Positions 7,128 through 15,728 of a DNA stretch of 64,000 nt are shown here, piece after piece (the first letter of the stretch is position 1; each line of letters begins with the position of its first letter). The notes under the pieces are model-generated. The model searched no databases, was not told where the DNA came from, and was given only the letters and a program-made list of their open reading frames with translations. The translations under genes were made by a program, and so were the position numbers. Location of the stretch: assembly GCA_016209605.1 (NCBI GenBank), contig JACQVS010000160.1, forward strand, positions 1-64,000, read 5' to 3'. This DNA comes from Planctomycetota bacterium (GTDB taxonomy: Bacteria > Planctomycetota > UBA8108 > JACQVS01).

Positions 7128-10082
7128 ATGCATGGGTTCTTGCGATCTTCGGGCCGCTGGTGGGCCGCGATGACGCTTTTCACCGTATCCGCCGCCGCTG
7201 CGGAGCCCGCCAAGGCCATCCGCTTCAATCGCGACATCCGCCCCATCTTTTCCGAGAACTGCTACGCCTGCCACGGGCCGGACAAGGCGAAGCGCAAGTC
7301 GAAGCTCCGCCTCGACACCCGGGACGGCATCTTCGGCGACCTCGGGGGGCATTTTGCCGTGTCGCCGGGGAAGCTGGAAGAGAGCGAGCTCTGGAAGCGC
7401 ACCACTTCGAAAACCGATGACGAGCGCATGCCGCCGCCGGAGAGCAAGAGGAGCCTCGATCCCCGGCAAATCGAGCGCCTCCGGCGCTGGATCGAGGAGG
7501 GGGCCAACTGGGAGGGCCACTGGGCCTACAGCCGGCTTGAAAAACCGCCCGTTCCGGAGGTCGCCGGCCCGGAACCCGCCGGCAATCCCATCGACCGCTT
7601 CATCCGGTCGAAGCTGGGCGAGCTGGGCCTCACGCCCGCCCCCGAGGCCGACCGCATCGCCTTGATCCGCCGCCTCTCCTTCGACCTCCTCGGCCTGCCG
7701 CCCGAGCCGGAAGCGGTCGAGGCCTTCCTCGCCGACCGGCGGCCGGAGGCCTACGAGTGGCTGGTCGACGCTCTCCTCGCCTCGCCGCACTACGGCGAGC
7801 GCATGGCCATGTACTGGCTCGACCTGGTGCGCTACGCCGACACCACCGGCATCCACGGCGACAACCACCGCGACGTGGCCCCCTACCGCGACTACGTCAT
7901 CAAGGCTTTCAACGAGGACAAGCCCTTCGACCGGTTCACCATCGAGCAATTGGCCGGCGACCTCCTCCCCAACCCCACCCTCGAAGAGAAGGTGGCCTCC
8001 GGCTACAACCGCATGAACATGACCACCGCCGAGGGCGGCGCCCAGGCGAAGGAGTACATCGCCAAGTACGCCGCCGACCGGGTGCGCAACGCTTCGGCCG
8101 TGTGGCTGGGCTCGACCCTGGGCTGCTGCGAGTGCCACAACCATAAGTACGACCCCTTCACCATGAAGGACTTCTACTCGCTGGCCGCATTCTTCGCCGA
8201 CATCCAGGAGCAGGCGGTGGCGCTGCCCGGCCCGCCGTTCCCGGTCCCCACCCCCGAGCAAGAGGCGCGGCTCCAGAAGCTCGAGGGGGAGCTGGCGGCG
8301 CAGCGGAAAGTTCTCGACGCCTCGACGCCGGAGCTCGAGGCCGCCCAGGCCGAGTGGGAGGCGTCGCTCGCCGGCAAGGTGGCCGGCGCTCCCAAGCTCG
8401 AGCCCTGGCAGGCCATCGGCCCCTTCGCCGCCTCGAGCTTCGATGAAGCCTTCGATGCCGCATTCGAGCCCGAGAAGGAAATCGATCTCTCGAAGACTTA
8501 TCGCGACGGCAAGCTCGCCTGGCGGGCGCGGCCCGATCTCGCCGACGGCCAGGTCCAGCGCCTCGAGGGAGCGAACTCCGCCACCTACCTTTTCCGTGCT
8601 CTCCGCGCCGAGAAGGACGAGGCCGCGATCCTTTCCCTGGGGAGCGACGACGCCCTCAAGGTCTGGCTGAACGGCAAGGAGCTCCTCTCGAAAAAAGTGC
8701 AGCGCGCCGCGGCGCCGGACCAGGAGCAAGCGAAGCTCGAGCTCAAGGCCGGCGAGAACCGCCTCCTCCTCAAGATCGTCAACGCCGGCGGCGACGGCGC
8801 CTTTTACTTCAAGATGAGCGGCTCGGACTTCCCTCCCAAGATCGCCGCCATCTTGGAAAAGCCGGCCGGCCAGCGCGGCGAGGCCGAGAAGAAGGAGCTT
8901 TCCGCCCACTACCGCGGCCTCGCCCCGAGCTTGCGCCCGGCGCGCGAGCGCCTGGCGGCGCTCTTGAAAGAGAAGGAGCAGCTTGAAAACCAGGTCCCCA
9001 GGACGCTCATCTCCATGGCCGGCGAGCCGAGGCCGGTGCGCCTCCTGCCGCGCGGCAACTGGCTCGAAGAATCGGGCGAGGTCGTCTTGCCGGCGGTGCC
9101 GTCGTCCTTGAATCCCCTCGTGGTCAAGGACCGCCGCGCCAACCGCCTCGACCTGGCCCGCTGGCTGGTCTCGCGCGACAACCCGCTCGCGGCGCGCGTC
9201 TTCATCAACCGGCTATGGAAGATGTTCTTCGGAAGAGGCCTCGCGATGCCGCTCAACGACTTCGGCTCGCAAGGCTCCTGGCCGACCCATCCGGAGCTGC
9301 TCGACTGGCTCGCGGCCGAGTTCATGGATCGCAGCTGGGACGTGAAGGCGATGGTCAAGTGGATCTTGATGTCGGAAACCTACCGGCAGTCTTCTCATGC
9401 CGATCCGGAGCTGCGCCAGCGCGATCCCTACAACCTATACCTCGCGCGCCAGGGGCGCTTCCGCCTCGAGGCGGAGATGGTGCGCGACGGCGCTCTCTCC
9501 GTGAGCGGCCTCCTGGTGAAGGAGATCGGCGGCCCCAGCGTCAAGCCGTACCAGCCGGCGGGCTACTGGGATCACTTGAACTTCCCGACGCGCACCTACC
9601 AGCACGATCACGGCGAGAGCCTTTACCGCCGCGGCCTCTACTCCTACTGGTGCCGAACCTTCCTGAATCCCAGCCTCGCCGCCTTCGATGCGCCGAGCCG
9701 CGAGGAGTGCACCGCCGAGCGGAGCAAATCGAACACGCCCCTCCAGGCGCTGGTGCTCCTCAACGATCCGACTTACGTCGAGGCGGCGCGCGTCTTCGCC
9801 GAGCGCGTTCTCAAAGAGGGGGGCGGCGAGGTCGAGAGCCGCCTGCGGTGGGCCCTGCGGCGGGCCGTGTCGCGCCCGGCCGAGGCGGCGGAGATCGAAA
9901 CGCTCGCGGAGCTTTACCGCCGGCACCTCGAGGAGTACAAGCAAGACCCCGAGGCGGCGAAGCAGGCGGCCAGCGCCGGCGAGCGGCCGGCGGCGAAGGA
10001 TCTGGAAGCGGCGGAGCTGGCCGCCTGGACCTCCGTCTGCCGGACCCTCTTGAACCTTCATGAAGTCGTGACCCGATATTGA
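7128..10082 (+). CDS. PSCyt1-DUF1549-DUF1553 secreted cytochrome-type protein (pair 1)
   Basis: 984 residues with a signal peptide ending near SAAAAEPA. The PSCyt1 domain has CYACHG near residue 45, a c-type heme attachment motif. DUF1549 (PSCyt2) spans ~160-370 and contains LLGLPPEPEAV and GCCECHNHKYDP, a second CxxCH. Between ~425 and 570 is an insert with the KVWLNGKELL pattern of a PA14/galactose-binding-like sandwich. DUF1553 (PSD1) spans ~660-970 and includes PLAARVFINRLW and SNTPLQALVLLNDPTYVEAA. These proteins are hallmark planctomycete exported proteins of unestablished reaction, often beside carbohydrate-active genes. Seven bases separate its stop from the first in-frame ATG of the DUF1501 gene, so the two are probably one transcript. 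Confidence 0.9.
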   Translation: MHGFLRSSGRWWAAMTLFTVSAAAAEPAKAIRFNRDIRPIFSENCYACHGPDKAKRKSKLRLDTRDGIFGDLGGHFAVSPGKLEESELWKRTTSKTDDERMPPPESKRSLDPRQIERLRRWIEEGANWEGHWAYSRLEKPPVPEVAGPEPAGNPIDRFIRSKLGELGLTPAPEADRIALIRRLSFDLLGLPPEPEAVEAFLADRRPEAYEWLVDALLASPHYGERMAMYWLDLVRYADTTGIHGDNHRDVAPYRDYVIKAFNEDKPFDRFTIEQLAGDLLPNPTLEEKVASGYNRMNMTTAEGGAQAKEYIAKYAADRVRNASAVWLGSTLGCCECHNHKYDPFTMKDFYSLAAFFADIQEQAVALPGPPFPVPTPEQEARLQKLEGELAAQRKVLDASTPELEAAQAEWEASLAGKVAGAPKLEPWQAIGPFAASSFDEAFDAAFEPEKEIDLSKTYRDGKLAWRARPDLADGQVQRLEGANSATYLFRALRAEKDEAAILSLGSDDALKVWLNGKELLSKKVQRAAAPDQEQAKLELKAGENRLLLKIVNAGGDGAFYFKMSGSDFPPKIAAILEKPAGQRGEAEKKELSAHYRGLAPSLRPARERLAALLKEKEQLENQVPRTLISMAGEPRPVRLLPRGNWLEESGEVVLPAVPSSLNPLVVKDRRANRLDLARWLVSRDNPLAARVFINRLWKMFFGRGLAMPLNDFGSQGSWPTHPELLDWLAAEFMDRSWDVKAMVKWILMSETYRQSSHADPELRQRDPYNLYLARQGRFRLEAEMVRDGALSVSGLLVKEIGGPSVKPYQPAGYWDHLNFPTRTYQHDHGESLYRRGLYSYWCRTFLNPSLAAFDAPSREECTAERSKSNTPLQALVLLNDPTYVEAARVFAERVLKEGGGEVESRLRWALRRAVSRPAEAAEIETLAELYRRHLEEYKQDPEAAKQAASAGERPAAKDLEAAELAAWTSVCRTLLNLHEVVTRY

Positions 10083-10101
10083 AGAACGGATGAGGTGGAG
10101 C

Positions 10102-11553
10102 ATGACCATCGACGATTCCCTCAAACTGCAACTTTCCCGCCGCGCCTTCCTGGGGCGCTCGGCGGGCGGACTGGGAGCCATCGCGCTCGCATCTCTGGCG
10201 AATCCGGCGCTCTTGCGCCCTGATCAAAAAACGGCCGCCGGCTCCGGCGCGGCGGAGAAGTGGCGCGGCGCGATGAGCCCGCTTCACCTGGCCCCGCGCG
10301 CTAGGCGCATCATCTACCTCTACATGGCGGGCGGCATGTCGCACCTCGAGACCTTCGATTACAAGCCGCGGCTCGCCGCCCTGCACGGAAAGCCCATGCC
10401 CGAGTCCATCACCAAGGGGCAGCCCATCGCCCAATTGCAGGGAGCCAAGCTGAACTGCTTCGCTCCGCAGCATCCCTTCATCGCCTGCGGCCAGTCCGGG
10501 CAGCAGATCTCCTCGATCTTCCCGCACCTCGCGAAGATGGCCGATGACCTCTGCATCATCCGCTCGATGCACACCGAAGCCATCAACCACGACCCGGCCC
10601 ACACCTTCATGAACACGGGGACGACCATCCCCGGCCGACCGGCCATGGGCTCCTGGGTGCTTTACGGCCTGGGGAGCGACAGCGACGACCTGCCGGGCTT
10701 CGTGGTGCTGACCTCCCTCGGCCGCTTCGGCCAGGCTCAGCCCATCGCCGCGCGCATGTGGCACAGCGGTTTCCTGCCCGGGCAGTTCCAGGGGGTCGAG
10801 TTCCGCTCCCATGGCGATCCGGTGCTTTACCTCGGCAACCCTGGCGGCGTCACCCGCAAGCGACAGGGGGACGTGGTCGAGAGCGCCGCCCGGCTCAACC
10901 GCTTGCGCAACGGGGCTCTCGACGATCCGGAGATCGCCGTGCGCATCAGCCAGTACGAGATGGCCTTCCGCATGCAGGCGAGCGTCCCCGGGCTCATGGA
11001 CCTCTCCGGCGAGCCGGCCAGCGTCTTCGAACTCTACGGCACCAAGGGGGGGGACGGCTCCTTCGCCGCCAACTGCCTGCTGGCGCGGCGCATGGCCGAG
11101 CGCGGCGTGCGCTTCATCCAGCTTTACCATCGCGACTGGGACCACCACGGCGCCATCAAGGAACACGCCCGCGGCACCGCCGCCGAGGTCGACCGCGGCG
11201 CAGCGGCCCTCATCACCGACTTGAAGCGGCGCGGCATGCTCCAGGACACGCTGGTCATCTTCGGGAGCGAGTTCGGCCGAACGCCCATGGCGCAGGGAGA
11301 CGGCCGCGACCATCACATGAAGGGCTTCTCCATCTGGATGGCGGGCGGCGGTATCAAGGGAGGGATCAGCCACGGCAACACCGACGAGTTCGGCTACTTC
11401 GCCTGCGAGGATCCGGTGCACGTCAACGACCTCCACGCCACCATCCTCCACCTCCTGGGCATCGACCACCTCCGGCTGACCTACCGCTTCCAGGGCCGGG
11501 ACTTCCGGCTGACCGATGTCGGCGGGAAGGTGGTCGAGAGGATCCTGGCGTGA
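10102..11553 (+). CDS. DUF1501 sulfatase-like Tat-exported protein (pair 1)
   Basis: The start is placed at the ATG at 10102 because AGGTGGAG lies just before it and the product then begins MTIDDSLKLQLSRRAFLG, the usual layout of this family; an in-frame ATG at 10090 is possible. SRRAFLG is a twin-arginine signal. The body has YMAGGMSHLETFDYKP near residue 75, DDLPGFVVL, RRMAERGVRFIQLYH and FGSEFGRTPMAQGDGRDHH near the end, all standard DUF1501 landmarks. The fold is related to alkaline phosphatases and sulfatases, with metal-ligand Asp and His residues in the DGRDHH region. No activity is established. It always travels with DUF1549/DUF1553 genes, as here, so the two products probably act together outside the cytoplasm. 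Confidence 0.9.
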   Translation: MTIDDSLKLQLSRRAFLGRSAGGLGAIALASLANPALLRPDQKTAAGSGAAEKWRGAMSPLHLAPRARRIIYLYMAGGMSHLETFDYKPRLAALHGKPMPESITKGQPIAQLQGAKLNCFAPQHPFIACGQSGQQISSIFPHLAKMADDLCIIRSMHTEAINHDPAHTFMNTGTTIPGRPAMGSWVLYGLGSDSDDLPGFVVLTSLGRFGQAQPIAARMWHSGFLPGQFQGVEFRSHGDPVLYLGNPGGVTRKRQGDVVESAARLNRLRNGALDDPEIAVRISQYEMAFRMQASVPGLMDLSGEPASVFELYGTKGGDGSFAANCLLARRMAERGVRFIQLYHRDWDHHGAIKEHARGTAAEVDRGAAALITDLKRRGMLQDTLVIFGSEFGRTPMAQGDGRDHHMKGFSIWMAGGGIKGGISHGNTDEFGYFACEDPVHVNDLHATILHLLGIDHLRLTYRFQGRDFRLTDVGGKVVERILA

Positions 11554-11772
11554 GAGGAACCGGCTCGACGCTCCGATCTGTTGATCACCCACCTTGACCA
11601 CGGTAAAAACCCCAGCGCCCTCTCGGGTGTCAACTGGCGTCAAACCCGGTTCGCGTAGCCGAATTTCCTCTTTGAACTTGTAGGGGAGGACGAAGGGATC
11701 TGCAACGGGGCAGGAGGAGAGTGCACTCGGTCAAGACCCGGATCCCGCCCGCGAGGCGAGACAGGCTCTCGG

Positions 11773-12747
11773 CTAGAGCGGCACGGTCCGCAGCAGGTCC
11801 AGCATCGCCAGGGCTCCGGCACGCACTGAGGCCTTCTCGAGCTTGACGGCCTTCACGCTGAAGTGCTTGCAGAGACAGTCTAGAATGACAATGCCCCCAA
11901 TGTAGATCCTCCTCCTGTGTCCTGGCAAGTCCAGAGGCGCCGCCTCGACCAGGCCCTTGAAGTCATCCAGCGTCGCCTCCGGCTTGAGGCTCCCATCTCT
12001 CGTGAACAGCAAGGAGGCCAGGCGGCGGACCTCCGCGTCGATCTCGAAATCCCTGATCGGTTCGTGGGTCTCCTTCTTCAGCCCGCTGAAGCTTCGCACC
12101 GCCCCTCCAGTCCCGAGCCAAACCCCTGGAGAGAGCGCCTTCAAGGTTTGGCACTTCCCGCGGAACTCGCCGAGGATCCACTCCTTTACCTCCTCGAGCG
12201 GATGTCCGTCCATGATCCAGGCCGTGACGCGCCCCGCACCGAGCTGGAGTGATGTGAAGTGGGTGGAGGCCTTCTCCAGGCAGACGATCTCGAGTGAGCC
12301 GCCGCCGAGGTCGAAGAGCATCCTCGTCCGGCCATCGTCACGAGGTCTCCTATAGCCGTTAATGAGCATTTGTGCCTCGATGAAGCCGTCGAGCACATGC
12401 ATCCTTGCACCGAACGCCGTCTGGACTGCCTTCTCGAGTTCCGGGAAGATCTCCATGTCCCGGAACGCGGCCGTCGCCACCACGAGCACCTCATCGGCAG
12501 GGTGGGCGTCCTTGGAGAGGGCCCAATAGCGGACCTCCTCGAACCAGCCGCGCGCCCTCGCGACGATCTCCACGCTCAGGGTTCTCTGCCGGTAGACCTC
12601 TAGGCCCAGCAGGTTCTTGAGCTTCTTCTCCTCGAGCTCGCTCTCCCGGAGGATCCGGTTCCCCGGGTCCTTCAGGACGAGGCTCGCCTTGAAGGAGACG
12701 GAGCCGAGCTCGAGGTACAGGAGAGACCTATCCGCCGCCATCGTCAT
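11773..12747 (-). CDS. Ppx/GppA-like ASKHA-family protein
   Basis: 324 residues from the ATG at 12747, which lies inside the end of the preceding gene (20-base overlap), so the two are translationally coupled. GGGAAAG lies upstream. The Ppx/GppA landmarks are in order: ELGSVSFKASL near residue 12 (phosphate-1 loop), VVATAAFRDMEIF near 100, GFIEAQML near 125 with the Glu corresponding to the catalytic Glu of exopolyphosphatases, FDLGGGSLEIV near 145 (phosphate-2 loop) and GTGGAVRSFSGL near 213. Unusually, the first loop has Glu where the family normally has Asp, and the protein stops after the second ASKHA half with no C-terminal HD-like domain. Known members hydrolyse polyphosphate or pppGpp; whether this one does is open. 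It is the last gene of a three-gene cassette. Confidence 0.78.
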   Translation of the reverse strand: MTMAADRSLLYLELGSVSFKASLVLKDPGNRILRESELEEKKLKNLLGLEVYRQRTLSVEIVARARGWFEEVRYWALSKDAHPADEVLVVATAAFRDMEIFPELEKAVQTAFGARMHVLDGFIEAQMLINGYRRPRDDGRTRMLFDLGGGSLEIVCLEKASTHFTSLQLGAGRVTAWIMDGHPLEEVKEWILGEFRGKCQTLKALSPGVWLGTGGAVRSFSGLKKETHEPIRDFEIDAEVRRLASLLFTRDGSLKPEATLDDFKGLVEAAPLDLPGHRRRIYIGGIVILDCLCKHFSVKAVKLEKASVRAGALAMLDLLRTVPL

Positions 12748-13219
12748 AGCTTTCCCGATGCAGTTGAGCCATCGCTGCCTCGATGAAGTTAGGGTAATCG
12801 CTCGCACGGCACCCCGCCAGTCCGAGCGCGCTCACCGCCGCCCGCACCGTGCCGGCGTCTCCCCCTGTGACCGCCACCGGCGAGGACCTCGTCCCGGCAA
12901 GGACCAGGTCCGCCGTCTCGACCTCGCATCCCGCCCGCCCCATGCGTAGGAGGTAGCTTCTCCGCTCATTCGCGAGCCTCACGAGGTTCGCCCGCTCGCC
13001 GGAGGCGGCCTGCATTAATTCCAGGAGCTCACCCCCGTGCACGCAGGCTCCGCGAGCCAGGGCCGGCGCAGCCGCGAGATCTAGGAGCGCGGTATCCTTG
13101 AAGAGGGGCCGCTTGATGACCACGCGCGAGCTCAGGTGCGAGTGTTCGCCCAGGTACTTCCTGCCGAAACCGCCCCGGCCGAGCTGCCCCAGGATCCTGT
13201 AGTGTTCGACGGGCTGCAT
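12728..13219 (-). CDS. Small protein with kinase N-lobe start but no kinase core
   Basis: 163 residues. The first ~40 are the beginning of a Hanks-type Ser/Thr kinase: HYRILGQLGRGGFG (glycine-rich loop, residues 11-19) and VVIK with Lys36 in the ATP-binding position. No HRD or DFG motif follows, and the remaining ~120 residues (ending in a segment with PVAVTGGDAGTVRAAVSALG) do not resemble a kinase. The protein is therefore either a kinase remnant fused to another domain by deletion or a small protein that reuses the nucleotide-binding start. Good coding character and the overlapping stop/start with the Ppx-like gene argue that it is expressed. 227 bases separate it from the regulator gene upstream. 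The C-terminal part was not recognised. Confidence 0.62.
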   Translation of the reverse strand: MQPVEHYRILGQLGRGGFGRKYLGEHSHLSSRVVIKRPLFKDTALLDLAAAPALARGACVHGGELLELMQAASGERANLVRLANERRSYLLRMGRAGCEVETADLVLAGTRSSPVAVTGGDAGTVRAAVSALGLAGCRASDYPNFIEAAMAQLHRESYDDGGG

Positions 13220-13446
13220 GGTTCTCTCTGTCCTTGTAAAGTCCCTCTACCCTGAGGGGCGCGCGAATCGCACGTGCGAACCGGCCAAGGAGGCCTCGCT
13301 TGCCAACTGCCTCTCCGGCAAAGAGTTGCGCCGGCGGGGTCTGAGCCGGAACGACCGAGCGGCGACTCGCCGCTGACCTCTTTCCCACCGGGAGCCGACT
13401 TTCCTCCGACCTGGGAAGCGGTCGCTGCTCCGTTCGCGGCCCGAGG

Positions 13447-15009
13447 CTAGGTGTCCAGATTGCCTTGGGTCCTGAGCCCCGGCTGCCCGGCGTTGATCAC
13501 CCGGACCCAGGGCTGGAACCTGTAGCCGATGCCGTGGACCGTCTCGATGACCCGCCGCGCGGTCTCGCGGCCGATGGCCGTCCCGAGATCCACGCGGCAC
13601 CGGCGCGCTGGCTTGCCGTCGATCTCCTGCTCCATGGGGAGGAAGGCGCCTCGCTCCGAGGCAAGGGCCAGGAGGAAGAACAGCGTGGAGCGCATGAGCT
13701 TCTGGGGCTCGCCGTCGATGGTGAGGAGGAACCTCTGGGCGTCGAAGACGATCGCCGATCGACGCAAGTCTTCGGGCTCCGCCGGGCGTTTCGGCGCGGC
13801 CACGACCTCAACGAGGTCCACGATCCCCCGCGGATTCCCGCCCGCCTCCTCCCAGGAGTCCTCGAAGCGCTCGCGGAAGAAAGGGACCAGAGCCTCCTGG
13901 CCGCGCTCTCGCAGCAGGACCCAGGGCGAAGGTTTCGGCCCTGCGTTGATGAACGATGCGAAGCACACGCTCCGGTCGAACGCGTATAGGCGGATCGTCC
14001 CGAGCTCCCGGCGGAGCCTGACCTCCAGGTCGAGCGCCTGCTCGCGGCGCAGCTCACCCAGGACGCGCAAGGTCGCGAAGATCGCGTCGCGCGTCTCCGC
14101 CGCGGAGCGGCCGCTCGTGCTCGCCCGGACCTTCTCCTCCACCGCCATCTCGGACCAAGGCGCAATTAGTAGGATGCGGATCCGTCTCGATTTTTTTCCT
14201 CGCGCCCCGATGGCCGCCGCGAAGTCGGCGTTCTTCTTGCCGAAGCGTGTCTCGCCCGTGGCGCCGCAGTAGAACACCATGGATGAGTTCTCGAGCTCGT
14301 TCCGCAGGAACGGCAAGAGGTCGATCACGTGAGGGTGCGTCTCGCAAGAGATGTTCCAGGGCGATGGGAGGGCGGAAGGGGTCCAGGGTACGCGATGGAC
14401 GTCGGCTCCCGCCCTCATGCGCCCGAGGGCCGCATCGACCTCCTCTCTCAGGGAGCGCGTGTCCGAGTCGAAGCCGTCGAAGTCCACGGCGCGGTTCTCT
14501 GGCTCGGACCAAGCGTTCTCGAAGAGCCCGGTGAAGAGCGCGCGCAGCTCACCCCGCGGCTCGCGAAGCTCGACGCGCGGCGAGCGGCGTCCGACGCCAA
14601 GGGCGTGCGAGTAGAGGACGACCGAGTCCTTGAAGATCCAGAAGTACCATAGCGGATCGCGCGCATACAGACGCGCCTCGACCTGGATGGCCCCCGCCTC
14701 TCGGAGCCACCTCAGGTGCTCCAGCGTCTGGAAGATCCGTTTGATGTACTGTTCCGGCGTGTGCCGGCTCATCCTCTGCCGCTCGGCCATGTCGTGGAGT
14801 GACAGGGGAGAAAGCATGAGGATCTTGAGCCGCCGCGGGCTCTTCCGGTCCGCGAGCAGTGAATGGAAAGCCGCATCGTGGCTGCCGATGGTAGCGCTCC
14901 CCGTGAACTGGAAGATGCGGACCTCGTCGGACTCCTCCAGCCCCCGGGCTATGGCCGGCACCGCCTCCCAGAAGTTCCGGTAGGCGTGGCATTGGAGCTG
15001 CTCCAGCAT
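13447..15009 (-). CDS. Regulator with two tandem PLD-like sensor domains and C-terminal winged helix
   Basis: 520 residues from an ATG preceded by AAGGGGAT. The protein contains an internal duplication. Domain 1 (~10-185) and domain 2 (~222-395) share, in order, a strand plus G-T-rich turn (FQFTGSATIG / YCGATGETRFG), RRLKILMLSPLS / RRIRILLIAPWS, a helix starting IFQTLEHLR / IFATLRVLG, a strand carrying a basic residue, and an ending like FENAWSE / FEDSWEEA. This resembles the PLD-like domains found behind HTH regulators, but no HxK(x)4D catalytic motif is present, so a ligand-sensing role is inferred. Residues ~425-505 resemble an OmpR/PhoB-type winged helix and end in VIETVHGIGYRFQPWV. No receiver domain is present. 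It is the first gene of the cassette running to 11773 and is probably its regulator or sensor. Confidence 0.68.
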   Translation of the reverse strand: MLEQLQCHAYRNFWEAVPAIARGLEESDEVRIFQFTGSATIGSHDAAFHSLLADRKSPRRLKILMLSPLSLHDMAERQRMSRHTPEQYIKRIFQTLEHLRWLREAGAIQVEARLYARDPLWYFWIFKDSVVLYSHALGVGRRSPRVELREPRGELRALFTGLFENAWSEPENRAVDFDGFDSDTRSLREEVDAALGRMRAGADVHRVPWTPSALPSPWNISCETHPHVIDLLPFLRNELENSSMVFYCGATGETRFGKKNADFAAAIGARGKKSRRIRILLIAPWSEMAVEEKVRASTSGRSAAETRDAIFATLRVLGELRREQALDLEVRLRRELGTIRLYAFDRSVCFASFINAGPKPSPWVLLRERGQEALVPFFRERFEDSWEEAGGNPRGIVDLVEVVAAPKRPAEPEDLRRSAIVFDAQRFLLTIDGEPQKLMRSTLFFLLALASERGAFLPMEQEIDGKPARRCRVDLGTAIGRETARRVIETVHGIGYRFQPWVRVINAGQPGLRTQGNLDT

Positions 15010-15728
15010 GCTGTGACATCCCCTTCAAGTGTGCAGGACAGCATACCGGCGTTATCAACCATAGTCAATGGGCACTCCCGACGTAATTCTTCCTAAGCCT
15101 GGGGATTGCGTCTACGGTTTTCTACGGTTTCCATGGCCTGCCGGCGCTTTGAACCACTGCGTGGGGCTGGAAACGACGGACTGGCCGAAGAAATGGTTCT
15201 GTGGGAGGCCGAGGTGTCAAGATCTCAACCTGAAAGCAGAAAAACTCAGGCCAGGGAGTCCCTGGGACGGCACACCACAGAAACGGGGAAGAAGCTTTTG
15301 CCTTTGCGCTTCCCTCAGGGTGGCCAGTCGTCATCCGCGGGCCGGTCGACCCAGTAATGATCGACCTCAAGGGGCGGGTTGATCAATTCCGCGCCGGAAA
15401 CCGTCTGGGATGGCGGCGGTCCTGGCGCCTTTCGCTGGCGCTTCCAGGGTGGATCCCGCTCCCGGCGAGCCTTGAGGATTTTCTCCATCACGTCGTCCTG
15501 CCCCTGGCGAAGTGATGGCGATGACCTGCGCCGCTCGCCAGCTCGGGTCTCAGTCACGTTGCTGCAGGAGACACCCCACCAGGCGTCTTCGAGGTACACC
15601 TTAGCCAGTCAGGCCTCAAACATTTGCACAACATGTCTCAAAGGTGCGACTCGCTGTCTTAGAGCCTGTCTGCCAATGTTAGCGGATCCAGACTCCCGGC
15701 AGAATGTTGAGGCGGTTTTGAGCGTTGG
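15010..15728. other. 719-bp region without a convincing gene
   Basis: The region separates the cassette regulator (reading left) from the 3' end of the DUF1080-SGNH gene. Open frames on both strands (for example minus 15315-15599 and plus 15379-15732) overlap one another, lack clear ribosome sites and show no family motif. The minus-strand frame ends with PPLEVDHYWVDRPADDDWPP, which has some coding look but was not recognised. A short near-tandem CTACGGTTT(T) occurs near 15112-15131. It may hold the cassette promoter near 15020-15060 and decayed sequence; nothing firmer can be said. Confidence 0.45.

Noticed and set aside
5335-7173. Plus-strand open frame of 612 codons
   Set aside because: Antisense to the secreted protein at 4891-6897, which has a perfect ribosome site; no family motif in the translation.
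7038-8909. Minus-strand open frame of 623 codons
   Set aside because: Antisense to the first DUF1549 protein, whose motifs are certain.
9811-11643. Minus-strand open frame of 610 codons
   Set aside because: Antisense to the DUF1549/DUF1501 pair; only biased composition.
15315-15599. Minus-strand open frame ending in an acidic PPLEVDHYWVDR tail
   Set aside because: No ribosome site, no recognised family and overlap with an equally plausible opposite frame; listed only in the gap description.
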